Shown here piece after piece: positions 8,220-16,342 of a stretch of 64,000 bases of DNA. The stretch is from Conexibacter sp. SYSU D00693 (GTDB taxonomy: Bacteria; Actinomycetota; Thermoleophilia; Solirubrobacterales; Solirubrobacteraceae). The translations under genes and the position numbers were made by a program. The DNA is taken from the NCBI RefSeq assembly GCF_017084525.1, contig NZ_CP070950.1:3410001-3474000 (forward strand), given 5' to 3'. The number at the start of each line of letters is the position of its first letter. Position 1 is the first letter of the stretch. The notes beneath the pieces were generated by a model. It ran no database searches. It was not told the origin of the DNA and saw only the letters and a list, made by a program, of their open reading frames with translations.

Positions 8220-8987
8220 GTGCTGCCCGCCGCGACCGAGCGCATCCTCAGCGAGCTCCCCGACGACGCCCAGGTCCTCGACGTGGGCGCGTGGGCCGCG
8301 CCGTTCAACCGTGCCGACTGGGTCCTGGACCTCATGCCGTACGAGACGCGCGGGGCGATGGGCTCCTACGGCCCGCGCGACGAGCGCTTCAGCGCGAAGA
8401 CCTGGGTCGTGCGCGACATCTGCGACCGCAAGCCCTGGCCCTTCGCCGACGACCAGTTCGACTTCTCGATCTGCGTGACGACGCTCGAGGACGTCCGCGA
8501 CCCCATCTGGGTCTGCTCCGAGCTCTCGCGCGTCTCGAAGGCCGGCTACGTCGAGGTCCCGACGATCGAGGCCGAGCTCATCTTCAACGTCGAGGGCGAC
8601 GGGCCGTGGCTGGGCCACGACCACCACCGGTGGTTCTGCGACCTCGAGGCCGAGGGCCTCGTCTTCACCCACAAGCTCCACTCGATCCACGACGACTGGA
8701 CCCTGCGCGTCCTGCCGCGCTGGCGCGAGCAGATGGCGCTGGAGGACCACCTCCTCGGCTGCTTCTGGGAGGGCGAGCTGCACGCGCGCGAGCGCGTCCT
8801 GCTCGGCCCGCAGGAGCACGCGGCCTTCCGCGAGGAGCTGCGTGACCGCGTCCGCGCGAAGTTCGAGCCGTCGTCGACGGAGCTGCGGGTGAAGGAGGCG
8901 CGCGACGCCGCGCGTCACGCCGCGGCGCTGGCCGCGAAGCCCGCGCGCCGGGCGGCCGGGAACCTGCTGGGCAGGATGAGGGGCTAG
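8220..8987 (+). CDS. Class I SAM-dependent methyltransferase-like protein
   Basis: A 255-residue protein with a weak Rossmann methyltransferase core: motif I AQVLDVGAWAAPFNRADWVLD, and the later FDFSICVTTLEDVRDP resembling motif IV. The C-terminal ~50 residues are helical and basic (KEARDAARHAAALAAKPARRA). The glycine-rich motif I is degenerate, so activity is uncertain. The GTG at 8220 is preferred over the upstream in-frame start at 8148, which lies deep inside the preceding gene; a hexamer 7 nt upstream supports it. The substrate is unknown. Confidence 0.7.
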   Translation: MLPAATERILSELPDDAQVLDVGAWAAPFNRADWVLDLMPYETRGAMGSYGPRDERFSAKTWVVRDICDRKPWPFADDQFDFSICVTTLEDVRDPIWVCSELSRVSKAGYVEVPTIEAELIFNVEGDGPWLGHDHHRWFCDLEAEGLVFTHKLHSIHDDWTLRVLPRWREQMALEDHLLGCFWEGELHARERVLLGPQEHAAFREELRDRVRAKFEPSSTELRVKEARDAARHAAALAAKPARRAAGNLLGRMRG

Positions 8988-8989
8988 AA

Positions 8990-9142
8990 CGAGCAACCCC
9001 GGCCGCCAGGGCAGGGGGAAGGCGACCGGGGTGGTGCTCGATTCTGTGGAGGCCCGGGCCGAGGGGGGCGGCCGTCTATGGGGGCCTACCTGATCCGGGC
9101 CTCGAGGGGGGCGAAGCACCGGTCGAGGGTCATCTTCCCCTG
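8990..9142. other. Structured intergenic region, possible RNA element
   Basis: The 223-bp gap between two convergent genes holds strong complementarity. Stem 1 is CGAGCA-a-CCCCGG (8990-9002) with CCGGGG-tgg-TGCTCG (9026-9040). Stem 2 is GAGGCCCGG (9049-9057) with CCGGGCCTC (9095-9103). In addition CAGGGGGAAG in the loop of stem 1 (9012-9021) can pair with CTTCCCCTG (9134-9142), which would make a pseudoknot. No known RNA family is recognised. At this GC content some pairing is expected by chance. Confidence 0.35.
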
Positions 9143-9169
9143 GCCCGCGGGCGTTGAACATCCCCCAGT

Positions 9170-9200
9170 CGGAGGTGTTCGCGCAGGGACCTCTCCTCCG
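9170..9200 (-). terminator. Possible terminator hairpin after the carboxyltransferase gene
   Basis: CGGAGG (9170-9175) and CCTCCG (9195-9200) can form a 6-bp stem 11 bp downstream of the stop of the leftward accD-type gene. There is no U-tract, so this is weak. Confidence 0.25.
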
Positions 9201-9210
9201 GATGGTGGGG

Positions 9211-10782
9211 TTACAGGGGGATGTTCCCGTGCTTGCGCTTCGGCCCCGGCTCGCGCTTGGTCTGCAGCGTGTGCAGCGCGGTGATGAGCTTAGGACGCGT
9301 CTCGTGGGGGACGATCACGTCGTCGATGTAGCCCCGCTCGGCCGCCGAGTACGGGTTGGCGAAGCGCGCCTTGTAGTCGTCCATGAGCTTCTTGCGGCGC
9401 TCGTCGGGCGTGGGGGAGGCGGCGAGGTCGCGGCGGTAGATGATGTTCACCGCGCCCTCGGGGCCCATGACCGCGACCTCCGCGCTCGGCCACGCGAAGT
9501 TGAAGTCCGCGAGCAGGTGCTTGGAGGCCATGACGTCGTAGGCGCCGCCGTAGGCCTTGCGGGTGACGACCGTGATCTTCGGGACCGTCGCCTCGGTGTA
9601 GGCGTAGAGCAGCTTGGCGCCGTGGCGGATGATCCCGCCCCACTCCTGCGCCGTGCCCGGCAGGAAGCCCGGCACGTCGGTGAAGGTGATGATCGGGATG
9701 TTGAACGCGTCGCACGTGCGCACGAAGCGCGCGGCCTTGGCCGAGGCGTCGATGTCCAGGACGCCCGCGAGCTGCGCCGGCTGGTTGCCCACGACGCCGA
9801 CCGCGAACCCGTCCAGGCGCGAGAAGCCGCAGACGATGTTCTTCGCGTAGTGCTCGTGGATCTCGAAGAACTCGCCGTCGTCCACGACATGGCGGATGAC
9901 GTTGCGCATGTCGTAGGGCTTGTTCGGGTTGTCCGGGACGACGGTGTCGAGCTCCTCGTCCATCCGGTTCGGGTCGTCGGACGGGGCGACGCGCGGCGGC
10001 GTCTCGAGGTTGTTCTGCGGCAGGAAGGACAGGACGTAGCGCGTGTCCTCGAGCAGCTGCTCCTCGTCGTCGGCGGCCAGGTGGGCGACGCCGGACTTCG
10101 AGTTGTGGGTCATCGCGCCGCCGAGCGACTCGAAGTCCACCTCCTCGCCCGTGACGGTCTTGATGACGTCGGGGCCGGTGATGAACATGTGCGAGGACTC
10201 CTTCACCATGAAGATGAAGTCGGTGATCGCCGGCGAGTAGACCGCGCCGCCCGCGCACGGGCCCATGATCAGCGAGATCTGCGGGATGACGCCCGAGCAC
10301 TTGACGTTGCGCACGAAGACGTCGCCGTAGGCGCCCAGCGAGACCACGCCCTCCTGGATGCGCGCGCCGCCCGAGTCGTTGATCCCGATGACCGGGCAGC
10401 CGATCTTGGCGGCCAGGTCCATGATCTTGCACATCTTCTCGGCCATGACCTCGCCGAGGGAGCCGCCGAACACCGTGAAGTCCTGCGAGAAGACGCAGAC
10501 GCGGCGGCCGTCGATCGTCCCGTGGCCGGTGACGACGGCGTCGCCCCACGGCCGGTTCTTCTGCATGTCGAAGTCGATCGTGCGGTGGCGCACGAACGTG
10601 TCGAGCTCCTGGAACGACCCCGGGTCGAGCAGCTTCTCGATGCGCTCGCGCGCGGTCAGCTTGCCGCGGGCGTGCTGCTTCTCCTCCGCCTCGGGGGAGG
10701 AGTGCATGGCGGCCTCGCGCAGCTCCTGGAGCTGGGCCAGCTTCTCCTCGTACGTCTCCGGGTGCTGCAGGCGCTGGGTCAT
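9211..10782 (-). CDS. Acyl-CoA carboxylase, carboxyltransferase (beta) subunit
   Basis: A 523-residue biotin-dependent carboxyltransferase of the PccB/AccD family. It has two crotonase-like halves: the N-terminal half carries [13 protein letters not shown] and [12 protein letters not shown], the C-terminal half [22 protein letters not shown] and [14 protein letters not shown]. It transfers carboxylate from carboxybiotin to acetyl- or propionyl-CoA. The biotin carboxylase/BCCP (alpha) gene is not in the window. A methylmalonyl-CoA-mutase-type gene at 16343 would fit a propionyl-CoA route. The ATG at 10780-10782 has a TAGAGT hexamer 10 nt upstream. Confidence 0.93.
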   Translation of the reverse strand: MTQRLQHPETYEEKLAQLQELREAAMHSSPEAEEKQHARGKLTARERIEKLLDPGSFQELDTFVRHRTIDFDMQKNRPWGDAVVTGHGTIDGRRVCVFSQDFTVFGGSLGEVMAEKMCKIMDLAAKIGCPVIGINDSGGARIQEGVVSLGAYGDVFVRNVKCSGVIPQISLIMGPCAGGAVYSPAITDFIFMVKESSHMFITGPDVIKTVTGEEVDFESLGGAMTHNSKSGVAHLAADDEEQLLEDTRYVLSFLPQNNLETPPRVAPSDDPNRMDEELDTVVPDNPNKPYDMRNVIRHVVDDGEFFEIHEHYAKNIVCGFSRLDGFAVGVVGNQPAQLAGVLDIDASAKAARFVRTCDAFNIPIITFTDVPGFLPGTAQEWGGIIRHGAKLLYAYTEATVPKITVVTRKAYGGAYDVMASKHLLADFNFAWPSAEVAVMGPEGAVNIIYRRDLAASPTPDERRKKLMDDYKARFANPYSAAERGYIDDVIVPHETRPKLITALHTLQTKREPGPKRKHGNIPL

Positions 10783-10792
10783 GAGGGCGGGG

Positions 10793-10798
10793 ACTCTA
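10793..10798 (-). promoter_or_regulatory. Putative -10 element (TAGAGT), leaderless gene
   Basis: Minus-strand TAGAGT ends 10 nt before the ATG of the carboxyltransferase gene. Confidence 0.4.
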
Positions 10799-10843
10799 GA
10801 CAGAGCCCCGCGATCACGGCCCGCTCGCGGGCGCGCGCGTGCG

Positions 10844-11269
10844 TCAGCCGCGGCTGAACGGGCGCCGGTTGGCGGCACCCAGGGCGTCGAGGACCTCGAC
10901 CAGCACCGGCTCGACGTCCTCGACCGACGGGCCCGCGCGCTCGGGCAGCGGCGCCGGCTCGGGCTCGGGGAGGGGGCGGCGCAGCAGCCGCTGGAAGAAC
11001 GACCGGCGCGGGGCGGGCCGGGGGTCGGGCGCCTCGACGGCCGGCTCGGCCTCGACCTCGGCGTCGATGCTCACCTTCGTCCCCCACCCGGAGGGCTCGA
11101 GGGCCACCGTGCCGCGCACGCGGTCGCCCTCCCAGGCGACGGTGGTCTCGGGCTCCGTCCGGGTGATGCGGATCTCCCCGAGCGGCTCCAGGTGCCGTCC
11201 GAGCGCAGCCTCGTCGCTGATCTCGGCCCAGAGCTCGGGCGGGGACTTGACGAGCGTCCGCTGCGGCAT
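10844..11269 (-). CDS. SRPBCC/START-like small protein of unknown function
   Basis: A 141-residue protein. Residues of about 1-75 ([21 protein letters not shown], then [19 protein letters not shown], and [12 protein letters not shown]) look like the strand-helix pattern of an SRPBCC polyketide-cyclase-type fold. A proline/arginine-rich linker and a C-terminal helix ([21 protein letters not shown]) follow. The ATG at 11267-11269 is preferred; the frame stays open further upstream but that part looks non-coding. No function can be assigned. Confidence 0.6.
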   Translation of the reverse strand: MPQRTLVKSPPELWAEISDEAALGRHLEPLGEIRITRTEPETTVAWEGDRVRGTVALEPSGWGTKVSIDAEVEAEPAVEAPDPRPAPRRSFFQRLLRRPLPEPEPAPLPERAGPSVEDVEPVLVEVLDALGAANRRPFSRG

Positions 11270-11393
11270 CGCCCCTGGTCTTCGCCGCCCGTGCGCGCCA
11301 CTCCTCCCCAGCCGCATCAGGGTGCAACAGGCCTCGCAGGAGCACCCCCGCCGAGGTGGGGCCAGCCGCACGTCGGGCCCCATCACCGGGATC

Positions 11394-11399
11394 TAGCTT
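11394..11399 (+). promoter_or_regulatory. Putative -10 element (TAGCTT) for the cupredoxin operon
   Basis: TAGCTT lies 60 nt before the ATG at 11460. The intervening leader carries AAGAGG close to the start codon. The rest of the 190-bp gap 11270-11459 shows nothing else that I recognise. Confidence 0.35.
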
Positions 11400-11459
11400 G
11401 CCCGGCGGGGCGCGCTGCCGTGGGGGCGGCGGGCCCGACACCACCGCAAGAGGTCATCC

Positions 11460-12503
11460 ATGCATCTCCGTCACACCGCCGTCGCGGCGGGCCTCGCGCT
11501 CCTGGCGCTCCCCGCCGGCGCGCAGGCCGCCACCAAGGACGTCTCCATCGGCGCCGGCAACGCGAAGGGCGCCCCGAAGGACGCGCTCATCAGCGGCTTC
11601 TTCCCGAAGACCGTGACGATCCGCACGGGCGACAGCGTCCGCTGGAACGTCAACGGCTTCGGCGTCGTGCACCTGCCCAAGAAGGGCGCGAACGCGCCCG
11701 CCTTCCTCGTCACGGACCCGAGCAAGCCGGTCTCCGGCGTCAACGACGCCGCCGGCCAGCCGTTCTCCTTCAACGGCCAGCCGTCCTGGGCGCCCAACCC
11801 GGCCGTCCTCGCCCCGACCAAGAGCGGCGGCGCCTACACCGGGGCGTCGGCCAAGGGCTCGGGCCTCGCCATGAGCGACGGGCCGCCCAAGCCGTGGGTC
11901 GCCCGCTTCACCAAGCCGGGCACGTACACGTACTACGACGCCGTCCACCCGGGCGTGACCGGCACGGTCAAGGTCGTCGCGAAGTCCAAGCGCGTCCCGT
12001 CGGCGAAGGCCGACAGGGCCCGCGCCGCCTCGCAGGTCAAGACCGCGGTCGCCGCCGCCAACGCGCTGGCCAGGCAGAAGGCCCCGGCCAACACGATCGT
12101 CGCCGGTCCCGACAAGGGCGCGGTCGACCTCTTCCGCTTCACGCCCGCCGCGGCCGCGGCGAAGGTCGGCCAGCCGGTGACGCTGACGATGTCCAAGGAC
12201 ACCGCCGAGTACCACACGTTCACGTTCACGAAGGACCTCGCCGCCACCGCGAAGCTCGCGGGCGACACGTTCTTCGGCCCGGTCCTGGCGCCCCAGTTCG
12301 CCTTCGCGTCCGACGCCGGTGACGTCCTGAGCTACGACGGCACCAACCACGGCGACGGCTTCCTGAACACCGGCATCCTGGGTGGCGGCAAGGAGCAGGG
12401 CATCCCGCAGGCCAAGAAGGTCGTGTTCACCAAGCCGGGCACGTTCTCGTTCCTCTGCGCGATCCACCCGGACATGCAGGGCAGGGTCACGGTGACCGAG
12501 TAG
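11460..12503 (+). CDS. Secreted two-domain cupredoxin (plastocyanin-like) protein
   Basis: A 347-residue protein with a Sec signal peptide (cleavage probably after AGAQAA near residue 23). There are two cupredoxin-like halves. The C-terminal one has type-1 copper ligands: a His in EYHTFTF and Cys333, His336, Met339 in CAIHPDM. The N-terminal half keeps the fold (FFPKTVTIRTGDSVRWNVNGF) and an equivalent His (YYDAVHPGV) but has no ligand cysteine, so it probably binds no copper. First of three tandem cupredoxin genes; the next starts 2 bp after its stop. Likely an extracytoplasmic electron carrier or copper-binding protein. Confidence 0.85.
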   Translation: MHLRHTAVAAGLALLALPAGAQAATKDVSIGAGNAKGAPKDALISGFFPKTVTIRTGDSVRWNVNGFGVVHLPKKGANAPAFLVTDPSKPVSGVNDAAGQPFSFNGQPSWAPNPAVLAPTKSGGAYTGASAKGSGLAMSDGPPKPWVARFTKPGTYTYYDAVHPGVTGTVKVVAKSKRVPSAKADRARAASQVKTAVAAANALARQKAPANTIVAGPDKGAVDLFRFTPAAAAAKVGQPVTLTMSKDTAEYHTFTFTKDLAATAKLAGDTFFGPVLAPQFAFASDAGDVLSYDGTNHGDGFLNTGILGGGKEQGIPQAKKVVFTKPGTFSFLCAIHPDMQGRVTVTE

Positions 12504-12505
12504 CC

Positions 12506-12856
12506 ATGGCCCGCCGGCAGACCATCTGCGCCACCGCCCTCGCCGCCCTGGTGGCGGCGGGCGCGGCCAGCGGCGCGTTCGCCGCCGCCAAGCCGAAGGA
12601 CGTCACCGTGGGCTCGGGCTGGTACGGCCCGGGCAAGGTCACGCTCAAGGCGGGCGAGAAGGTCCGCTGGACCTGGGACACCAACGGGTTCGAGCTCCAC
12701 GACGTCTCCGTGAAGAGCGGTCCCGAGAGGTTCAAGAGCCCGCTGCAGGCCAACGGCACCTACCAGCGCACGCTGAAGAAGCCGGGCACCTACAAGCTGG
12801 TGTGCACGCAGCACGGTGACATGACCATGTCGCTCGTCGTCAAGAAGCGGCGCTAG
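12506..12856 (+). CDS. Small secreted plastocyanin/cupredoxin
   Basis: A 116-residue single-domain cupredoxin with an N-terminal signal peptide (MARRQTICATALAALVAAGA). Ligands are His65 in FELHDVSV and Cys100, His103, Met106 in CTQHGDM, a complete type-1 copper site. It is a periplasmic or cell-surface electron carrier by family. It lies 2 bp after the first two-domain cupredoxin and 3 bp before the third gene, so this is one transcript. It resembles the copper-binding half of its neighbours and may represent the ancestral unit. Confidence 0.9.
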   Translation: MARRQTICATALAALVAAGAASGAFAAAKPKDVTVGSGWYGPGKVTLKAGEKVRWTWDTNGFELHDVSVKSGPERFKSPLQANGTYQRTLKKPGTYKLVCTQHGDMTMSLVVKKRR

Positions 12857-12859
12857 CCG

Positions 12860-13828
12860 GTGAGGGCGCCCGCCCTCACCGCCCTCGCGGCGGCGCTCGC
12901 GGTGGCCGGTGCGCCGGCCGCCGACGGCGCCGTGCGCGACGTCGACCTCGGCGGGGTCGCCGAGGGCGCGCCGTCGGACGCCTGGACCCACGCGTTCCTG
13001 CCCTCGACGGTCCGGGTGCGCGCCGGTGACAGCGTCCGCATCACGCCCTACGGCGACGGCGTGGCGTTCGTGCCGGGCGCGGGCGCCGTCCCTCCGCCCC
13101 TGGTGCTCGACGCGTCGGGAGCGCCCGTGGTCGACCCGGTGGTCGCGACGCGCACCGCGTCGGGCGCCCCCGTGGTGGCCGGTCGCGCCCTGAGCGCCGG
13201 CCTGCCGGGCGACGAGGAGCCCGAGCCGTGGGCGGTGCGCTTCCCGCGCACGGGGACCTTCATCGTCCGCGACGCCCTGCACCCCGGCGTGCGCCTGACC
13301 GTCCGCGTCGTCGGTCGCCGCACGCGCGTGCCCGGCGCCGCCGAGCTGCGCGCCGCGCGGCGCCGGGCACTCGCCGGCGCGCTGCGCCGCCAGCGGGCGC
13401 TGACACGCCGCAAGCCGGTCGCCGGCCGGGTGCTCGCGGGGCCCCAGGACGGCCCCGCCGCGCTCGAGCGCTTCGTGCCCTCCCGGACGACGCTGCGCGC
13501 CGGCCAGACGCTGGTGCTCGAGGTCCCGGCCGGCGCCTCCTCCAGGCACACGTTCACGTTCGGGCCCACGCTGAGCGGCCTCGAGGACCGCGCGAACGGG
13601 CTGCTCACCGGCGCCCGCTACGACCCGACGCTCGCCCTGCCGTCGGCGCCGGGCGACCCGCTGGTCCACACGGCCGCCGCGCAGCGCGAGCTGCTGGGCA
13701 CCGGCCTGCTCGGCGTCCCCGGCCGGGCCCGGTCGGTCCGGATGCGCTTCGACGAGCCCGGGACGTTCCGCTTCCTGTGCGTCGTGCACCCTGGGTCGAT
13801 GCGGGGCACGGTCACCGTCACCCCCTAG
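12860..13828 (+). CDS. Second secreted two-domain cupredoxin, paralogue of the gene at 11460
   Basis: A 322-residue protein with a signal peptide and the same two-half layout as the first gene (FLPSTVRVRAGDSVRI, DALHPGV; then SRHTFTF and Cys307, His310, Met314 in CVVHPGSM). The Met is one residue further from the His than in the paralogue. The N-terminal half again lacks the ligand cysteine. The GTG start at 12860 follows the stop of the small cupredoxin by 3 bp. Its stop TAG overlaps, on the other strand, the stop of a broken regulator gene. Confidence 0.85.
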   Translation: MRAPALTALAAALAVAGAPAADGAVRDVDLGGVAEGAPSDAWTHAFLPSTVRVRAGDSVRITPYGDGVAFVPGAGAVPPPLVLDASGAPVVDPVVATRTASGAPVVAGRALSAGLPGDEEPEPWAVRFPRTGTFIVRDALHPGVRLTVRVVGRRTRVPGAAELRAARRRALAGALRRQRALTRRKPVAGRVLAGPQDGPAALERFVPSRTTLRAGQTLVLEVPAGASSRHTFTFGPTLSGLEDRANGLLTGARYDPTLALPSAPGDPLVHTAAAQRELLGTGLLGVPGRARSVRMRFDEPGTFRFLCVVHPGSMRGTVTVTP

Positions 13829-13935
13829 CCGCCGCCGGGCTCGACCAGGCCGCCCTCGTAGGCGGCGACGACCGCCTGGACGCGGTCGCGCAGGCCGAGC
13901 TTCTGCAGGACGCGGCCGACGTGCGTCTTCACGAC
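13825..13935 (-). pseudogene. LuxR/NarL-type response regulator, C-terminal remnant
   Basis: Only the end of a LuxR-type helix-turn-helix remains (VVKTHVGRVLQKLGLRDRVQ and the usual tail AVVAAYEGGLV). Upstream in the same frame the sequence stops resembling any protein at about 13936, so the receiver domain and the first half of the HTH are gone. It abuts a remnant of a plus-strand membrane protein that lacks its own N-terminus, as expected if one deletion removed the shared upstream region of two divergent genes. Confidence 0.75.
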
Positions 13936-13940
13936 CGTCA

Positions 13941-14176
13941 AACGGCGAGGACCCGTCGTGGTTCGTCGTCGCCGCGCCGCTGGCCGACGCGCTCTGCTCT
14001 TCGGCTCGGTCGCCCTCGCCGTCTCCCTGCGCCGCGCCGGCCGGGTTCCCGCCGCCCTGGCGATCGGCCTGCCGCTGACGTGGCTCGCCGCCCTGCCGCT
14101 GTCGATGGTCGGCGGCGGGATCGTCGCGGGCGCGTGCTGGCTCGTCGTCGCCAGCCGCACCGCCCAGGAGGCCTAG
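13941..14176 (+). pseudogene. Membrane protein C-terminal remnant with frameshift
   Basis: Reading from 13941 gives NGEDPSWFVVAAPLADAL. After about 13990 the reading must shift by one base to give ALLFGSVALAVSLRRAGRVP and further hydrophobic stretches (LAIGLPLTWLAALPL, GGGIVAGACWLVVASR) up to a TAG at 14174-14176. The combined text reads as the last two or three membrane segments of a transmembrane protein. It has no start and carries a frameshift, so it is decayed. The parent gene family is not recognised. Confidence 0.65.
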
Positions 14177-14646
14177 GGCTTCACGACCATGAAGAACAGC
14201 GCGACGAGCACGAGGAGCGAGGCGATCCCGCCGACCGTCCGCTGGCGCTGCTCGAGCGCGCGCAGCTCGGCGCTCGGCTCGCCGCCGGCCTCCAGGTCCC
14301 GCTGGGAGGTCGCGGCGAGCTTGCGCTCGGTCGGCGTGAGCACGGCGCCGGCCAGGCCCATGATCACGACGAGCAGCAGGAAGGGGATCGTCACCCAGCT
14401 CTGGTCCCAGAGGTCGCGGTCGCTGGCCATGTAGACCCCGGCGACGAGGGCGACGGTCGCCGCGGGCGCGATGACCTTCGACCCGATCTGGGCCTGCATC
14501 CCGTAGATGGCCGGCATCGCGCTCGCGTGCTGGCGCTGGACCCACGGGATGACGACGGGGTAGACGAAGACGACCCCGAAGGCGATGACGATCGCCGTCA
14601 CGTGGATCCACTTCACGACGTCGTAGAACATGATCGCGACGGGCAT
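14173..14646 (-). CDS. DUF2269-like integral membrane protein
   Basis: A 157-residue protein with four hydrophobic segments (IHVTAIVIAFGVVFVYPVVI, VIAPAATVALVAGVYMA, WVTIPFLLLVVIMGLAGAVL, IASLLVLVALFFMVVKP). The WIHVTA start and a conserved histidine resemble the DUF2269/copper-resistance-D-like small membrane family. Function unknown. The start may be the ATG at 14646 or an in-frame ATG five codons later (MFYDVV). A minus-strand TAGCGT hexamer ends 9 nt before 14646 and overlaps the hexamer of the divergent gene by two bases. Confidence 0.75.
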   Translation of the reverse strand: MPVAIMFYDVVKWIHVTAIVIAFGVVFVYPVVIPWVQRQHASAMPAIYGMQAQIGSKVIAPAATVALVAGVYMASDRDLWDQSWVTIPFLLLVVIMGLAGAVLTPTERKLAATSQRDLEAGGEPSAELRALEQRQRTVGGIASLLVLVALFFMVVKP

Positions 14647-14655
14647 CGTGGGCCA

Positions 14656-14665
14656 ACGCTACATT
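14656..14665. promoter_or_regulatory. Overlapping divergent -10 elements
   Basis: Minus-strand TAGCGT (14656-14661), 9 nt before the DUF2269-like gene, and plus-strand TACATT (14660-14665), about 30 nt before the serine hydrolase gene, share the bases TA. Confidence 0.4.
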
Positions 14666-14695
14666 CGCCGCCCGACGGGAGAGGGAGCGACGGCG

Positions 14696-16297
14696 ATGGG
14701 TCGATGGGTCGGTGCCGCGGTGGCGGCGCTCGTGGTGGTGGCGGTGGGTGCGCCGGGCGCGCAGGCCGCCGCGAAGGCGTGCGGCGAGCCGGGCGCGACG
14801 TGGGAGCGCGCGACGCCGGCCGAGGCCGGCATGGATGCGGCCGGGCTGCAGGGCGCGATCGACCACGCCGGCGGCAGCCTCGCGTTCGCCACGCGGATCT
14901 ACCGCAACGGCTGCCTCGTGGCCGCCGACCGCAACGCGTCGGCGACGAGCCGCGCGCAGTACGAGAGCTGGTCGATGGCCAAGTCGATCACGTCGCTGGT
15001 CTTCGGCCGCGCCATGACGCTCGGGCTCGTGTCGCCCGACGACCCGGTCGGCGCGCTGCTGCCCGAGGCCGACCGCGCCCACGGCGCCGTGACCTTGCGG
15101 GACCTGCTGACCATGACCTCGGGCCTGCGCTGGAACGGCCTGCGCGACTACGACATCGCGATGCCCGATCGCCTCGGCGACGCGCTGCGCACGCCGATCG
15201 TCCACGAGCCGGGGACGTACTACGAGTACTCGCAGTCGGGGCCGGCGCTGCTGGCCAACGCGGTGGAGCGCGCCGTGGGGGAGGACCTCCAGGCCTTCGC
15301 GCAGCGCGAGCTCTTCGGCCCGCTCGGGATCAAGGCGACCGACTGGCGCTGGACCCGCGACAGCAAGGGCCAGGAGCAGGGCTTCTTCGGCATGAACATG
15401 CGCCCGGACGACTACGGGCGCCTCGGCGAGCTGCTGCGCCGCGGCGGCGTGTGGCGCGGCAGGCGACTGCTGTCGACCCGCTACGTGCGCGAGTCCACCG
15501 CGCCCAGCGCCACGAACGGCTGCTACGGCTGGATGCACTGGGTCAACGGCGGCAAGCCGTGCATCGGCCCCCGCATCACCGACCGTCCGAAGAGCCCGAC
15601 GCGCGACTTCCCCGGCCTGCCGAGCGACATGTTCCGCTTCTCCGGCCTGCTCGGCCAGCTCGTCACGGTCTTCCCGTCCCAGGGGATCGTCGTCGTGCGC
15701 AACGGCATCGACACGTTCGTCGACTTCACGGGCGGCGGCGGGTGGGAGCTCGGCCTCTACGAGCGCGTCCTCGGCTCCCTGCGCGACGGGACGCCCGTCG
15801 AGTCGCCCGGCGACGCGGCGCAGGCGTCCAGGATCGAGGAGCGCCCGGGCGAGGACGTCGGCTTCCAGAAGGCGGTCCTCGAGCTCGACCAGGTCACCGC
15901 CCCGTTCCTCTCGGGCGCCCTGCCGGCCGCGGGGCCCCAGCGCGCGCGGGCGCTGCGCCTGCGGCTCGCCTCGCCGTCCGCGTCCCGGGCTGGGCGCGTC
16001 GCGCTGCGCGCCACGTGCCCCGAGCGCTGGCCGGGCGGCGCGCGCCGGTGCGTCGGCGCGGTGGCGCTGGACGGCGCGCCGGCCCGCGCGTCCTACGACC
16101 TCGCGCCGGGCGAGACGCAGGTCCTGCGCCTGCGGCTCGGGTCGGCGGCGCTGCGATCGCTGCGGGCGGCGCGCTCGCGGACGCTGGGCGCGAGCGCGGT
16201 GAACCGCGACGCGGCGGACGGGGTGCGCAGCGAGGTGGCGCTGGTGGTCAAGGCGCCGCCGAAGCCGCGGCGCCCGGACCACCAGCGAGGAGCGTGA
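14696..16297 (+). CDS. Secreted serine hydrolase, class C beta-lactamase family
   Basis: A 533-residue protein with a signal peptide (VGAAVAALVVVAVGAPGAQA). Residues of about 45-400 form the serine beta-lactamase-like/DD-peptidase-type domain; the catalytic SxxK is SMAK at 93-96 and a YEYSQSGP segment provides the tyrosine motif. The C-terminal ~130 residues look like a separate beta-rich region. Substrates of this broad family include peptidoglycan peptides and esters, so no specific function is assigned. The ATG at 14696 has a purine-rich ribosome binding site (GGGAGAGGGAG); the upstream in-frame start at 14630 would precede the promoter-like hexamer. Confidence 0.85.
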   Translation: MGRWVGAAVAALVVVAVGAPGAQAAAKACGEPGATWERATPAEAGMDAAGLQGAIDHAGGSLAFATRIYRNGCLVAADRNASATSRAQYESWSMAKSITSLVFGRAMTLGLVSPDDPVGALLPEADRAHGAVTLRDLLTMTSGLRWNGLRDYDIAMPDRLGDALRTPIVHEPGTYYEYSQSGPALLANAVERAVGEDLQAFAQRELFGPLGIKATDWRWTRDSKGQEQGFFGMNMRPDDYGRLGELLRRGGVWRGRRLLSTRYVRESTAPSATNGCYGWMHWVNGGKPCIGPRITDRPKSPTRDFPGLPSDMFRFSGLLGQLVTVFPSQGIVVVRNGIDTFVDFTGGGGWELGLYERVLGSLRDGTPVESPGDAAQASRIEERPGEDVGFQKAVLELDQVTAPFLSGALPAAGPQRARALRLRLASPSASRAGRVALRATCPERWPGGARRCVGAVALDGAPARASYDLAPGETQVLRLRLGSAALRSLRAARSRTLGASAVNRDAADGVRSEVALVVKAPPKPRRPDHQRGA

Positions 16298-16342
16298 CGT
16301 CCCGGGTCTCCAGCACCCCGAGCGTCACAGACTCCCGGCGGC

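Noticed and set aside
8990-9142. RNase P RNA, tmRNA, SRP RNA or a cobalamin riboswitch in the structured gap.
   Set aside because: None of the conserved sequence blocks of these families is present; only short matches such as GGGAAGGCGA occur, and the gap is downstream of both flanking genes.
12332-16282. A very long open frame on the minus strand across the cupredoxin and serine hydrolase genes.
   Set aside because: It is antisense to well-supported genes, rich in Arg/Ala/Gly/His repeats, and has no domain-like pattern. Long antisense frames are expected in DNA with extreme third-position GC. The same applies to 39160-43230 minus, 39213-43418 plus and 59307-61949 minus.
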